The notes under the pieces are model-generated. The model searched no databases and had not been told where the DNA came from. It was given only the letters and a program-made list of their open reading frames with translations. Below are positions 1-8,301 of a stretch of DNA of 43,792 nucleotides, one piece after another (position 1 is the first letter of the stretch; each line of letters begins with the position of its first letter). This DNA comes from a virus: positions 1-43,792 of IMG/VR virus record IMGVR_UViG_3300046506_000479; one strand, 5' to 3'. Both the position numbers and the translations under genes were made by a program.

Positions 1-549
1 TTAGCCGCGATTATCGCTCGGCACGCGAGGGTCGCTCTGCATCTTCCCGCGGAAGAAACTCGCCACCCCGAGCACTCCACCGATGGCGACCCATGCCTCG
101 GGCGGGATACTCGGCTGAGCGATGTTTGGCCACCAGCCGCGCAGCACCGGGATGATGAAATACGCACCAATCCATGCGAACCCGAAACAGAACCCGACGA
201 ACGGCCGCCACGCGTAGGTCGGCCAGTGATCCGCCTTCGCCTCGACCTGCAGTGTCTGATTGACAACCGCGGTGTTGGCCTGGTCGGCGGCAAGCTGAGC
301 CTTCTCGACGTCGGCGGCAATCTGCGCGAGCTGCGCCTGCTGATCGAGCACCGCTTTCTGGAATTGAAGGGATAAGGCCGGGTCGGCTTGGATTGCGGCA
401 AGCGCAGCGTCGGGTGCCGATTGGCCCGTCACGGCCTGCGCAATGCCGACGACCTTGCCAGCGACGTCCTCGGCTTTGGCCCCGCCGAGCCAGCCGGCGA
501 TCATCGGCGCAAACTGGGCGAGCGCCATTGCGATAGGAATAAGCGGCAT
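1..549 (-). CDS. 3TM-type phage holin (GTA_holin_3TM-like)
   Basis: 182-residue protein, last gene of the lysis cassette. A short hydrophobic N-terminus is followed by a charged, Ala/Gln-rich helical stretch (about residues 60-105), then two hydrophobic segments around residues 110-140 and 150-165 with the Trp/Pro-rich motif WPTYAWRPF between helix and membrane part. That arrangement is typical of the 3TM holin family found in gene transfer agents and Burkholderia phages. Start ATG at 549 follows a strong AAGGAG site 7 nt upstream and overlaps the endolysin stop. Likely forms or regulates membrane lesions that release the endolysin. The gene ends at the first base of the window, so anything downstream is unseen. 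The family call is from recognition, not a search. Confidence 0.75.
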   Translation of the reverse strand: MPLIPIAMALAQFAPMIAGWLGGAKAEDVAGKVVGIAQAVTGQSAPDAALAAIQADPALSLQFQKAVLDQQAQLAQIAADVEKAQLAADQANTAVVNQTLQVEAKADHWPTYAWRPFVGFCFGFAWIGAYFIIPVLRGWWPNIAQPSIPPEAWVAIGGVLGVASFFRGKMQSDPRVPSDNRG

Positions 550-1031
550 TACGATGCTCCTTTGGTGAGATTGCTTGCGATACGGCGCGCCCAGCCTTTG
601 CCGAAATCCGACCAGGTTTTAAGCGACGTGAAGTAGGTAAGGCGCAGCGCGTTCCAGCGAAGGACGAAGCGGAGCGGGTCGACGGCCTGCACCGCGGCGA
701 TCGTCGCCGGCCCGAGCAGTCCGTCGACCTTCGCGCCGGCGGCGCCCTGCATCCAGATCACGGGGTGGCCGCCGTTGTAATTCGCGTCGAATATCTGAAA
801 CCCGACGCGCGGGTCGAGCTCGTCGAGCCGCAGCGGATCCCAGTACAACTTCTTCGCAATCGCCTTCGCGGTGTCGCGCGGCAGATCGCGCATCGCGCCG
901 GCGTACCCGCTCGCGCGCGCGACGCGCGCTGTCACGCCCCACATTGTTTCGCCGCCAGGATCGGCCGGGTTGTTCGAATAGCCGCCCTCGTTTGCAATCA
1001 GTGCGTCGAATGCATCGTCAAAACTGCTCAC
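549..1031 (-). CDS. Endolysin, glycoside hydrolase family 108 (muramidase)
   Basis: 160-residue peptidoglycan hydrolase. The N-terminus carries the GH108 signature, catalytic Glu15 in NEGGYSNNPADPGG followed by ETMWGVT. The C-terminal half (about residues 85-155, with AKVDGLLGPATIAAV) matches the peptidoglycan-binding part of this family. I chose the GTG at 1031, which has GGGAGG just upstream; the longer TTG frame at 1043 has none. The start overlaps the small holin-like gene by 14 nt, as expected for a translationally coupled holin-endolysin pair. There is no signal peptide or SAR segment, so export depends on a holin. No Rz/Rz1 spanin frame is visible next to it. Confidence 0.88.
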   Translation of the reverse strand: MSSFDDAFDALIANEGGYSNNPADPGGETMWGVTARVARASGYAGAMRDLPRDTAKAIAKKLYWDPLRLDELDPRVGFQIFDANYNGGHPVIWMQGAAGAKVDGLLGPATIAAVQAVDPLRFVLRWNALRLTYFTSLKTWSDFGKGWARRIASNLTKGAS

Positions 1032-1203
1032 GGCTCCTCCCAATGATTTTGTCTCGAGCGAGAACGTATGCCTGCAGGGCGATGTAGAACGCAGTCATCA
1101 GTGCCACCCACCAGTTGATGTCATGGCTCGTAAGCCACAACCAGAAGTTGCCGCCTACCGCCGGCGCGGCCTTCGCAATGCTTGCGGCCACATCGTTTTT
1201 CAT
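1018..1203 (-). CDS. Small holin-like membrane protein
   Basis: 61-residue protein with one clear transmembrane segment (about residues 20-45, rich in Trp and aliphatic residues) and a positively charged C-terminus, a common shape for small pinholin or holin-II proteins. It is translated immediately before the GH108 endolysin and overlaps its start, which supports a holin role. The ATG at 1203 has a purine-rich GGGGTGAG site. Two stem-loop terminators lie directly upstream, between it and the lipoprotein gene, so lysis transcription must read through them (antitermination) or begin locally. It could also be an antiholin to the 182-residue holin two genes on. Confidence 0.6.
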   Translation of the reverse strand: MKNDVAASIAKAAPAVGGNFWLWLTSHDINWWVALMTAFYIALQAYVLARDKIIGRSREQF

Positions 1204-1220
1204 CGCTCACCCCGAAAATG

Positions 1221-1273
1221 AAAAAGGCCACCCAAGGGCGGCCAATAAAAAAGCCAGCTCTAAGGCTGGCTTT
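1221..1273 (-). terminator. Tandem intrinsic terminators after the lipoprotein gene
   Basis: Two hairpins read on the minus strand. The first is a 9-bp stem AAAGCCAGC/GCTGGCTTT (1250-1273) followed by a T6 run. The second is a GGCC-CCC/GGG-GGCC stem with one mismatch (1226-1243) followed by TTTTTC. They separate the lipoprotein gene from the lysis cassette. Confidence 0.8.
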
Positions 1274-1293
1274 GCTAGATGCTCGATTGTTGT

Positions 1294-2124
1294 CTACGTC
1301 CCTGTCGCAGATGCTCCACTTGCAGCGCTTGGGGTTCCGGCCGCCTCTTTGTAACCTGCAGCAATCGAATCGGCGACCGACTGCACCTGAAGGTTTTGAA
1401 GATATGCGTCAGGCGTGCGGCAGTCAGCGCCTAGATGCGCGAGATCAGGTGACGCGACGGGGTTGCCATTTGTGTCCCACGTGATGCCGAACGGAATCTC
1501 CCCAATAAATCGTAGCGGGGCGCCATTGACGAGTGCCTGGGTCATCGCACTACTTAACCCCGCTGAGGCTGAATTTTCCGTGTCACAGGTAGGAATGGGG
1601 CGAACCGCAAACACTGCTTTGCCAGAGACAGCCGCGCGCTGCGCGAACACCGTCAAGTCTTGGATGAACTGCGCAAGAGCCGCTTGTTGCGCCGGATCGC
1701 TTGCCGGCGTAACCATGTCGTCGAGCTTGAAGTTGACGACCATCCATTCGCTGGGATCAGTCTTGAACTGGTCAGGCGTCGGCGGCAAACCGTTGTCCAC
1801 CCCCATGACGATCTGGTGCAGCGTTGTGCCGTCCATCACTTGCGCGGTCACCGTGGCCGTCACACCGCGCGCCGCGAGCGCATCCTGAAGCGTTTGCACC
1901 GTTGCCTGCGCATCCGACGCACCAGTAGCCGGCGCGGACGCGGCCCGCGCGACCGCGGCCAACTGTGCATGGGCGGTCGCGCCGGACGACGCCGACACGA
2001 GCGGCTTGCCGTACACCGAGATCGTAAGCGCCTTAGCCGTCGGCTGAGCAACGCTGTCGCCTCCACCGCCGCATGCGACGAGAAATGCCGCGGCGAGACC
2101 TGCCGCCACCATCGTTCTTATCAT
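1294..2124 (-). CDS. Prophage-encoded outer-membrane lipoprotein (moron)
   Basis: 276-residue protein with a textbook lipoprotein signal: Met-Ile-Arg, a hydrophobic core, then LVAC with Cys18 as the lipidation site and Gly residues following (no Asp at +2, so outer-membrane sorting is expected). The mature part is Ala/Thr-rich with one Cys pair candidate (IPTCDTE and GADCRTP). I do not recognise a domain. I chose ATG 2124, preceded by CGGGGAAA, rather than the longer frame from 2178, because only this start puts the signal peptide at the N-terminus. It has an AT-rich 60-nt leader and is closed by tandem terminators, the profile of a self-standing lysogenic gene. Surface or receptor modification is an inference only. 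Confidence 0.75.
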   Translation of the reverse strand: MIRTMVAAGLAAAFLVACGGGGDSVAQPTAKALTISVYGKPLVSASSGATAHAQLAAVARAASAPATGASDAQATVQTLQDALAARGVTATVTAQVMDGTTLHQIVMGVDNGLPPTPDQFKTDPSEWMVVNFKLDDMVTPASDPAQQAALAQFIQDLTVFAQRAAVSGKAVFAVRPIPTCDTENSASAGLSSAMTQALVNGAPLRFIGEIPFGITWDTNGNPVASPDLAHLGADCRTPDAYLQNLQVQSVADSIAAGYKEAAGTPSAASGASATGT

Positions 2125-2187
2125 CGATTTCCCCGAAAGGTTGTTCTTCGTTTTTGACTTACAAAAGTTTACACGCAAATTCCTTTG

Positions 2188-2502
2188 TCAGGAGACGATC
2201 TGGGCGCCGGCGAATGCGAAGCGATTCGCATAGCTCGGCATGCTACCGTCGGCGGGCGCCGCGGCGGCCAATTGCTGGTCAGCATATGCAAACGCGCTCT
2301 GACCATCCGGCGGCAGTCCGTCGACAACGATCTGTTGGGTGTAGAGCGGCACTTTGCCGGCGGCCTGCATCTCGGCGCTGAGATAAGAAGCGACGGAAAT
2401 GGATGTGTTGTTGCCGTCCTTGTCCAGCGTCACCTGTTTTGCGACGTGGTAGCTCGCGGTTGCGCCGGACGCCGGCGTCACATAGTCCTTCTGAAGAGGC
2501 AT
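2188..2502 (-). CDS. Hypothetical phage protein downstream of tail fibre genes
   Basis: 104-residue acidic protein with no Cys and no membrane segment. The sequence reads like a beta-rich structural or fibre-associated protein (YHVAKQVTLDKDGNNTSI, then an Ala-rich tail). It is the last gene of the tail-tip series, before the lipoprotein, and starts at ATG 2502, 14 nt after the neighbouring stop. Its position behind gpJ suggests a tail-tip accessory or fibre-assembly protein, but I do not recognise the family. Confidence 0.5.
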   Translation of the reverse strand: MPLQKDYVTPASGATASYHVAKQVTLDKDGNNTSISVASYLSAEMQAAGKVPLYTQQIVVDGLPPDGQSAFAYADQQLAAAAPADGSMPSYANRFAFAGAQIVS

Positions 2503-2515
2503 GCCCTACTCCTGT

Positions 2516-3262
2516 TTATAGGTTGCTGAGATCGACCGCCATGAATCGCCAGTCGAATTGAGAGCCGAAGTTCACATCGTTGCCAGGATGGGACGTGTTG
2601 CCGACCTGGTAATAGTTGTAGTTGAAGTTCACCACGTTGCCGGCCGTTTGCAGTGCGCTGATGTTGTACCACCCGTTATTCGTGCCGCCGGTCGGGCTCG
2701 ATACGAAAGCTGTGCCGATCGCAGCGACGCCGATCTTGCTCACAGACGGGTAAGGAAATTGATATGTCCGCTGATCGACGTGAGCCCACTGCCCCCATCC
2801 CGGGCTGGCGTTGTTGATGTTTCCGGACTGTGTGTCTATGACCCGAGCGAGCCTCTGACGGGCATCGGCAACAAGGTTGCCGCTTGCGTCAAAAACCTGA
2901 AGTCCGAAACCAGCGCCGCCTGGTGCCGCCGCCAACGACTCGTCGAAAATATAGACGGTGATTGTTGCGGGGGAGTCAGACCATATCCGCACCGACCACG
3001 TCCCGTCACTGTTTTTTTTGCAGCGCTGTATCGTTGCGTAAGCGTTTGGACTGTAAAGACAGATCAGCGGCGCAATGGCCGCAACCGTGAAATCAACCAG
3101 GTTAGCGCGCAGCGTGTATTGAGTGCCAGCATTTGACTTGCCGGCGGTCATGTCGCCGCCGGCCGTAGTCACAGAGAGTTGCTGACGCAATGCATAGTTC
3201 TGCGTCGTGCCGTCGATCTGCACCAACCCGCTGTCGGTGAACGCCTGAAATCCCGCCGTCAT
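2516..3262 (-). CDS. Tail-tip accessory protein (DUF6453-like), long paralogue
   Basis: 248-residue protein, probably a virion component downstream of gpJ. Around residues 118-145 it holds the motif FGLQVFDASGNLVADARQR followed by an Arg-Val-Ile strand. This is the same module that opens the adjacent 106-residue protein (GLQIWDASGDLVLDASYR), so the two genes share a domain. The C-terminus is Asn/Tyr-rich (NYNYYQVGN) as in receptor-facing tail proteins. The start overlaps the upstream stop (TAATG). The DUF6453 label is from memory of lambda-like tail proteins and is tentative. Confidence 0.6.
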   Translation of the reverse strand: MTAGFQAFTDSGLVQIDGTTQNYALRQQLSVTTAGGDMTAGKSNAGTQYTLRANLVDFTVAAIAPLICLYSPNAYATIQRCKKNSDGTWSVRIWSDSPATITVYIFDESLAAAPGGAGFGLQVFDASGNLVADARQRLARVIDTQSGNINNASPGWGQWAHVDQRTYQFPYPSVSKIGVAAIGTAFVSSPTGGTNNGWYNISALQTAGNVVNFNYNYYQVGNTSHPGNDVNFGSQFDWRFMAVDLSNL

Positions 3263-3582
3263 TAGCTAGCCCCGTAAAAGAGGATGCCGGTCTGATAAAT
3301 GTCGTATTGCGAGCTATTTTTTGGGGCATAGGACCAACTCAGTATGCCGGTACTCGGGTCAATCGAAAATCGAGGCGTGATGACGCCGCCCGAAAGATAG
3401 CCGTCACCGCACGTGTTGTCCGGCTGAAACGACACAAATCCACCTTGGGTCAAGCGAGCATCGGCGGGCAGACTTCCGTTGTTCCCGTCCATGACTCTCG
3501 ATCCTATGATACGCATGACGCGGTATGACGCGTCGAGCACAAGATCGCCCGACGCATCCCATATCTGAAGTCCTGCCGCCAT
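3262..3582 (-). CDS. Tail-tip accessory protein (DUF6453-like), short paralogue
   Basis: 106-residue protein beginning directly with the GLQIWDASGDLVLDASYR module, then a Gly/Pro-rich region (CGDGYLSGGVITPRFSIDP) and a short beta-rich end. It sits between gpJ and its longer paralogue with 1-nt and few-nt overlaps, so all three are one translational unit. Likely a small tail-tip or fibre-capping protein; function not established. Confidence 0.6.
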   Translation of the reverse strand: MAAGLQIWDASGDLVLDASYRVMRIIGSRVMDGNNGSLPADARLTQGGFVSFQPDNTCGDGYLSGGVITPRFSIDPSTGILSWSYAPKNSSQYDIYQTGILFYGAS

Positions 3583-6500
3583 TACCAGAGCCCCAAGCGG
3601 ACGCGCAACGTCCCGTTGTTGTCATAGACGAGCAGTGTCGAGTCATTCAGCGTCATGTAGCCGCTCCCGCCATTCGCGCCGTTCAGCGTAATGGTGCCGT
3701 TCTTGTCCAGCTTCCAGCGCGGCTGGCCGTTCGCGCCGTTCGCCGTCGACTGGATGATGTCGCCGATGTTGCCGTTCTGGATCCACGCTGTACCAATGAA
3801 CGCTTGATTGAGAAAGACCTGGCCACCCTGCACGACGAACGGCGAGCTCACCGCGCTACCGTTCGGGTCGAGGATCGCGAAGCGGCTCGCAGAAACCAGC
3901 ACCTGCGACTCGACGGTGCCGCTGCTGTTGTCGACGCCGACGCCAATACCCGCAATATAGGTGCGGCCGTTCGCGGTGATCTGCGTCTTGATCTGGTAGG
4001 ACGCGGCGACGCGCCCATTCAAATCGGCGTACGAACTGGCCACCGTCTGGACCGCGGCAGTATTGGCATCAGCCTGCGCTTGCACGGTCGTGACCTGCGT
4101 CGCAAGCGCGCTATCCCCATCGATGCGCGCCTGCGTTTCTGTCTGCACTGTGGCCAGAAGCGTCGTCTTGGTGGACGTGATCTGCGCTGTGGTGGTCTCG
4201 ATATTCTTGGCAAGCGCGAGATCGGCCTCGGCACGTGCCGACTGCTCTGACCACACCCCCGCGTAGACCTGTGTCGAGCCAGCGTAATCGCCTGTGCTGC
4301 CGGCCATTTCCGGGATGACGACCTGCGCGACAACCTGGTCGAGACGGTTCGACAACGCAGTGTCGCCGGAAACGCGCGCCTGCTGCTCCGCCGTGATCGC
4401 GGCCTCGTTGTCCGTCACGTTCTGCTGGATGCCGGGGATCGCCTCTATCGGCGCGAGCACATCTTGCGCGAGCTCCGTTTGCGAAATCTGGCCCTCGAGG
4501 TACGTCAGGATCTCGGTTGCATCGCTGCTGCTTTGGCCGTTGACGCCGGCGCCGGTCGGATACCACGGCCCGATATTTCCCGACGTGTCGACGAGACGAC
4601 CCCAGAAGAAAAACGAGCGGCCCGCGGCCAACCCCATCAGGCTAGCGCGTGCCTGTGGATAAGCGTAGTCGGCCAGCTTCACTGCGGTGTTGCGATCGTT
4701 CGTCTGGCTGTACCAGATCTCGGTTCGTTGCGTGTCGCCGGCGGAACCATCGGCCGGGAAAGCCCAGTCGAGCTGAATTGCAAAAATCTGCGTCGTGGTC
4801 GTCAGCGATACCAGCGACGGCGGCGGACTGGTTTTTCCGGTCAACGCGGTGTCCACGCCATAGGCCGGGATCGACGTGACGCCCATTGCATTCACGGCAC
4901 GTACGCGCGCGAGATACGTGCCCTGGTAGATGCCGGCGACCTCAACCTGCAGGCCGCCCGTCGAGTTGACTGTGACCCACTCGCCGTTATCCTTTCGCCA
5001 CTCGGGTAGATACGCCACCGCTTTGTCAGCGGCGTCATACGCGATCACCAGAATCGTCTTCGAGATGCCCTGATCGACCACCGAGTATGTGGATAGGCGC
5101 ACGTTGGACGGCGGCGGCTGCACCGACGGCGGCACTACGGTGACAGGCCGCACCTGAATCTGCGCGCCGCTGTCGATCGCGGCGTACTTCCCCGGCTCGT
5201 GCTGGGTCGCATTGATGACGAAGGTCGTCTGATCGTTGTCCGACGCCTCCTGCACGCTCACCACGCGGAAAAGCTGCGATGCAAGGTCCGCGCTTTCCAG
5301 CATCCATACAGCGCCCACGACCGGATTTGCATCGTAGGCGGATGAAACCGTGACGACGTCGCCTGCGACCGACGAAACGGCGCGGGCCTGCGCAACGCCG
5401 GTCGGCAGAATTGCCGTGAGCGTGTCGCCAGCGGCGATGGCTGGCGCCTTGTCGAGAGTGATCGCCCTGCCCGCCGCCGACCGAATGCGGCCGCCGATAC
5501 GCTTGCCTGCCTTGGCAGGATCGGCAATCGCGATAATCTGCCCGGGCGCGCATAGCGTCGCATCCAACCCGACCGAGAACGAGACCGTGTTCGTCTCATA
5601 GCGGCTCGTAAGAAGAGTCCAGAGACCGAGCCGGTGCGCCTGCCCCTGCGACGTGGTACCGAATGCGGTGATCTGTGCTTTCGTGACGCCGTAACGCGCA
5701 ATACCGTCGTCGTCCAGAACGGACTCGACAGCCTGCTTGTACTGGTTCGCCGGATCGTTCCAGCTCACCAACGCGGTCGTATAACGCGTTTTCAACGCTG
5801 AGCCGACGTATGTGAACGGTCCGGACACGCACCGATTGGCGTCGGTATAGACATAGGCCGGATCCGCGGGCATATCGGACGCCGCCACAACGGAGCCGGG
5901 CCCCCAGTAGGCGATGCCCCGAAACGTGGTCGCCAGATCCTGCAGAACCTTATACGCGTCAGCCTGCGATTGGATCACGCAATTGCACGTAAAGCGCGGC
6001 TCCTGCCCGCCCTTCCCGTCCGACACCATCACGTTGCAATATTGGCTGATCTGGTACAGCCCCCACTTGTCGACCATCGAGTCGTCGACCCGCTTGCCGA
6101 GGCCGTAGCGCTCGTTCAGAAGCAGATCGCGAAAGATCCATGCGGGATCGTCCGACCAACCCGTTTTGAACGTGCCGTCCCACGTGCCCGAATAAGTGTG
6201 CGCGACTGGATCGAAGTTGCTCGGGATCTGAATTATCAGCCCGTTGATGTCGTAGGAGCGCGTCGGGACCGAACTGAACGATTGTGCGTCGAACGACAAG
6301 CCGACAAGCGCCGTCATCGGATAGCGCAGCTTGCGGTCGATTACCTCTGTGATCGCCTCAATGTTGACCGTGTCGGCGATCAGCGAACTATGAGCGTTCG
6401 GCGTAATGCGGCGCACGCGGACCAACCAGCTGGTGGTCGCGGCCGGCAACTCGATGCGCACGCTGCGTTCGTAGAGCGACGTCGTCTTGCCGTCGAATGC

Positions 6501-6977
6501 GCCCGACACCACCTGAGCATATGACCCACCATCAACCGCCAGATCGATCGCGTACTCGACGCGGTAGCCGGTGACATTGCCTGTCGACGAGTCGGACTTC
6601 TGCAGCGCGGGCACGCCGAACCGGATGCGCACCGCGGTGAGCTGCATATTCTGGATCTGGTGGACCCACGGCGAATCCGACGTCAGCGGCGTGCTGACGG
6701 CCGTCTCATTCTCGACGGCCGGGAAACCCGACAGATACGTTTGATCCTGGGTGCCGGTACGGACATCGACGCCATAGTTCGAGAAATTCGTCGAGCCATC
6801 ACCATTCTGAATCGGCGTGCCGTCGAGAAACACCGATTGAAGCCCGTTCGCAAGGCCGCCGATTGGTCCCTCGGAGATGACGTCGAGCACCTTGGCATAG
6901 GCGATCGAATGCAGGCTATCCGGTGACTCACTGGGCGTGCCGCCCGAGCCCCCTCCCTTTGAACCTTGGATGCGCAT
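3582..6977 (-). CDS. J: Tail tip / host specificity protein gpJ
   Basis: 1131-residue central tail-tip protein of the lambda gpJ family, which forms the tail tip and recognises the host. The N-terminus (IAYAKVLDVISEGPIGGL) matches gpJ, and residues 200-500 fit the phage-tail 3 domain. Fibronectin-III-like segments follow around 640-830. A long helical, coiled-coil-like part around 860-990 has repeating EQQARVSGD / ETQARIDGD motifs. The C-terminal 140 residues resemble the gpJ C-terminal domain family and should carry the receptor-binding part. It lies directly after gpI, in lambda order. Confidence 0.93.
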   Translation of the reverse strand: MRIQGSKGGGSGGTPSESPDSLHSIAYAKVLDVISEGPIGGLANGLQSVFLDGTPIQNGDGSTNFSNYGVDVRTGTQDQTYLSGFPAVENETAVSTPLTSDSPWVHQIQNMQLTAVRIRFGVPALQKSDSSTGNVTGYRVEYAIDLAVDGGSYAQVVSGAFDGKTTSLYERSVRIELPAATTSWLVRVRRITPNAHSSLIADTVNIEAITEVIDRKLRYPMTALVGLSFDAQSFSSVPTRSYDINGLIIQIPSNFDPVAHTYSGTWDGTFKTGWSDDPAWIFRDLLLNERYGLGKRVDDSMVDKWGLYQISQYCNVMVSDGKGGQEPRFTCNCVIQSQADAYKVLQDLATTFRGIAYWGPGSVVAASDMPADPAYVYTDANRCVSGPFTYVGSALKTRYTTALVSWNDPANQYKQAVESVLDDDGIARYGVTKAQITAFGTTSQGQAHRLGLWTLLTSRYETNTVSFSVGLDATLCAPGQIIAIADPAKAGKRIGGRIRSAAGRAITLDKAPAIAAGDTLTAILPTGVAQARAVSSVAGDVVTVSSAYDANPVVGAVWMLESADLASQLFRVVSVQEASDNDQTTFVINATQHEPGKYAAIDSGAQIQVRPVTVVPPSVQPPPSNVRLSTYSVVDQGISKTILVIAYDAADKAVAYLPEWRKDNGEWVTVNSTGGLQVEVAGIYQGTYLARVRAVNAMGVTSIPAYGVDTALTGKTSPPPSLVSLTTTTQIFAIQLDWAFPADGSAGDTQRTEIWYSQTNDRNTAVKLADYAYPQARASLMGLAAGRSFFFWGRLVDTSGNIGPWYPTGAGVNGQSSSDATEILTYLEGQISQTELAQDVLAPIEAIPGIQQNVTDNEAAITAEQQARVSGDTALSNRLDQVVAQVVIPEMAGSTGDYAGSTQVYAGVWSEQSARAEADLALAKNIETTTAQITSTKTTLLATVQTETQARIDGDSALATQVTTVQAQADANTAAVQTVASSYADLNGRVAASYQIKTQITANGRTYIAGIGVGVDNSSGTVESQVLVSASRFAILDPNGSAVSSPFVVQGGQVFLNQAFIGTAWIQNGNIGDIIQSTANGANGQPRWKLDKNGTITLNGANGGSGYMTLNDSTLLVYDNNGTLRVRLGLW

Positions 6978-6979
6978 AT

Positions 6980-7555
6980 TTAGTTCTGGTCTTGAGCGAA
7001 AATGCCGGAGCTGATGACTTTTGAACCGACTGTCATGCGGCCGTACACAAGCGGAACGGGCTCGCCCTGCGCCGCGCTGTTCACCGGCCCGTTGAAGTAA
7101 TAGGACGTCCCATTGTTGGGCCCGGCGCCGGCGAGCCCGCTGGTCTGCGGACTGAGCATCTGCATGACGCCGCCAAGCATCATCGACGCGCCGAGTCCGA
7201 TCAGCGTCGATCCGCCGTACGCGCTGGTGAAAACGCCGACCACCACCAGCGCGGCGCCAAGAATGGTCTGGAACAACCCGGCCTTCTTGCTGCCGACCAG
7301 AATCGGCGCAATCCGGATTTCATCCTCGCCGACCGGGTGCTGCAGGTCGTCTTCGGCAAGATTTTTGCGCCCACTGAACACCGCGAACGTGAGGCCGTTA
7401 TCTTTGGCGTTCATCATAAATTTTTCGAACCCGGGAACGGTCACGCATAGCGCGCGCACGGCTTCGCGGGTTGAGGCGACGGCGAGGCGGTGCACGCGAC
7501 CGAAACGCGCGCCGGCGACGCCATACAGCTTGATCGTGCGGACTTTGGCGCTCAC
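6980..7555 (-). CDS. I: Tail assembly protein gpI
   Basis: 191-residue tail assembly protein of the lambda gpI family. It opens with an RTIKLYG strand and the region FGRVHRLAVASTREAVRAL, and the middle has a Gly/Ala-rich hydrophobic hairpin (GLFQTILGAALVVVGVFTSAYGG, shared by this family) followed by PLVYGRMTVGSKVISSG. I chose GTG 7555, which overlaps the gpK stop as GTGA and has AAGGGG just upstream; a longer frame to 7612 would overlap gpK with no ribosome site. Probably needed for tail-tip assembly and not kept in the virion, as in lambda. Confidence 0.88.
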   Translation of the reverse strand: MSAKVRTIKLYGVAGARFGRVHRLAVASTREAVRALCVTVPGFEKFMMNAKDNGLTFAVFSGRKNLAEDDLQHPVGEDEIRIAPILVGSKKAGLFQTILGAALVVVGVFTSAYGGSTLIGLGASMMLGGVMQMLSPQTSGLAGAGPNNGTSYYFNGPVNSAAQGEPVPLVYGRMTVGSKVISSGIFAQDQN

Positions 7556-8301
7556 TTTTCCCCCTTGTGTCGAAGCACTGTGCGCAGGCTGTGCGCCCAC
7601 ATGCCACCCCACACCGTGCGGCCCGACAACCGGCCGTGCATGTGATGCAACAGCACGCCGTCGCCGAGATAGACGCCGGCGTGATTCGGTACACCGTTCT
7701 TGCTGCGGATCTGCATCAGCAGCACGTCGCCGCGCTGCAGATCGGAGTCCTGCCCCATGTCCGCAAACCCGGCCTTCTCGAAGTTGTCGAGGTATAGACT
7801 CGACTTGCCGTCATCCCACCAGCCGTCTGACCGCTCGAAGTCAGGCAGCTCGACGCCGCGCTCGAGGCGGTACCAGTCGCGAATCAGCGCGTAGCAGTCA
7901 AGAGTGCCGTGCGAAAAATCGCGGCCGATCAACGGCGGGGCGTAGCCGCTCGGTCCGAATTCGCACCAATCGTCGACGGCGATCGATCCATCACCCTGCA
8001 CGCCGAGCGACACGATCACCCATTTGCCGACGCCGCTTTTCTCGCACATGGCCCTGTCAGCCATGCTCGGCCGCGCCGCGGCGCCCGGATGCGAGTGCAC
8101 GACCGCAACAACTGCGCCGCGATCTTCGGCCGCCGCGTAATCCTCCGGTGACATGACAAAGTGCTCTGCCGGAGTCGCAGCAATGTTCCGGCATGCGACG
8201 TAGACCTCGGCGGCGCCGACGAGCATTACCAGCCCGCAGCACTCGCGCGGGTATTCCGCAATCGCGTGTTCGGCGATCGCGGCCTTGATCTGTTCGTTCA
8301 T
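7552..8301 (-). CDS. K: Tail tip assembly protein gpK (JAMM + NlpC/P60)
   Basis: 249-residue, two-domain enzyme. The N-terminal half is a JAB/JAMM metalloprotease fold with Glu20 and the metal motif His69-Ser-His71, Ser79 and Asp82. The C-terminal half is an NlpC/P60 (C40) peptidase with Cys136 in TLDCYALIRDWY and His207 in NHAGVYLGDG. This fusion is diagnostic of lambda gpK, a tail-tip assembly factor probably able to cut peptidoglycan peptides. All catalytic residues appear intact. Its neighbours gpL and gpI overlap it by a few bases. Confidence 0.93.
   Translation of the reverse strand: MNEQIKAAIAEHAIAEYPRECCGLVMLVGAAEVYVACRNIAATPAEHFVMSPEDYAAAEDRGAVVAVVHSHPGAAARPSMADRAMCEKSGVGKWVIVSLGVQGDGSIAVDDWCEFGPSGYAPPLIGRDFSHGTLDCYALIRDWYRLERGVELPDFERSDGWWDDGKSSLYLDNFEKAGFADMGQDSDLQRGDVLLMQIRSKNGVPNHAGVYLGDGVLLHHMHGRLSGRTVWGGMWAHSLRTVLRHKGEK

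Noticed and set aside
2125-2178. Longer start for the lipoprotein gene
   Set aside because: It would put 18 residues in front of the signal peptide; the ribosome site is at 2124.
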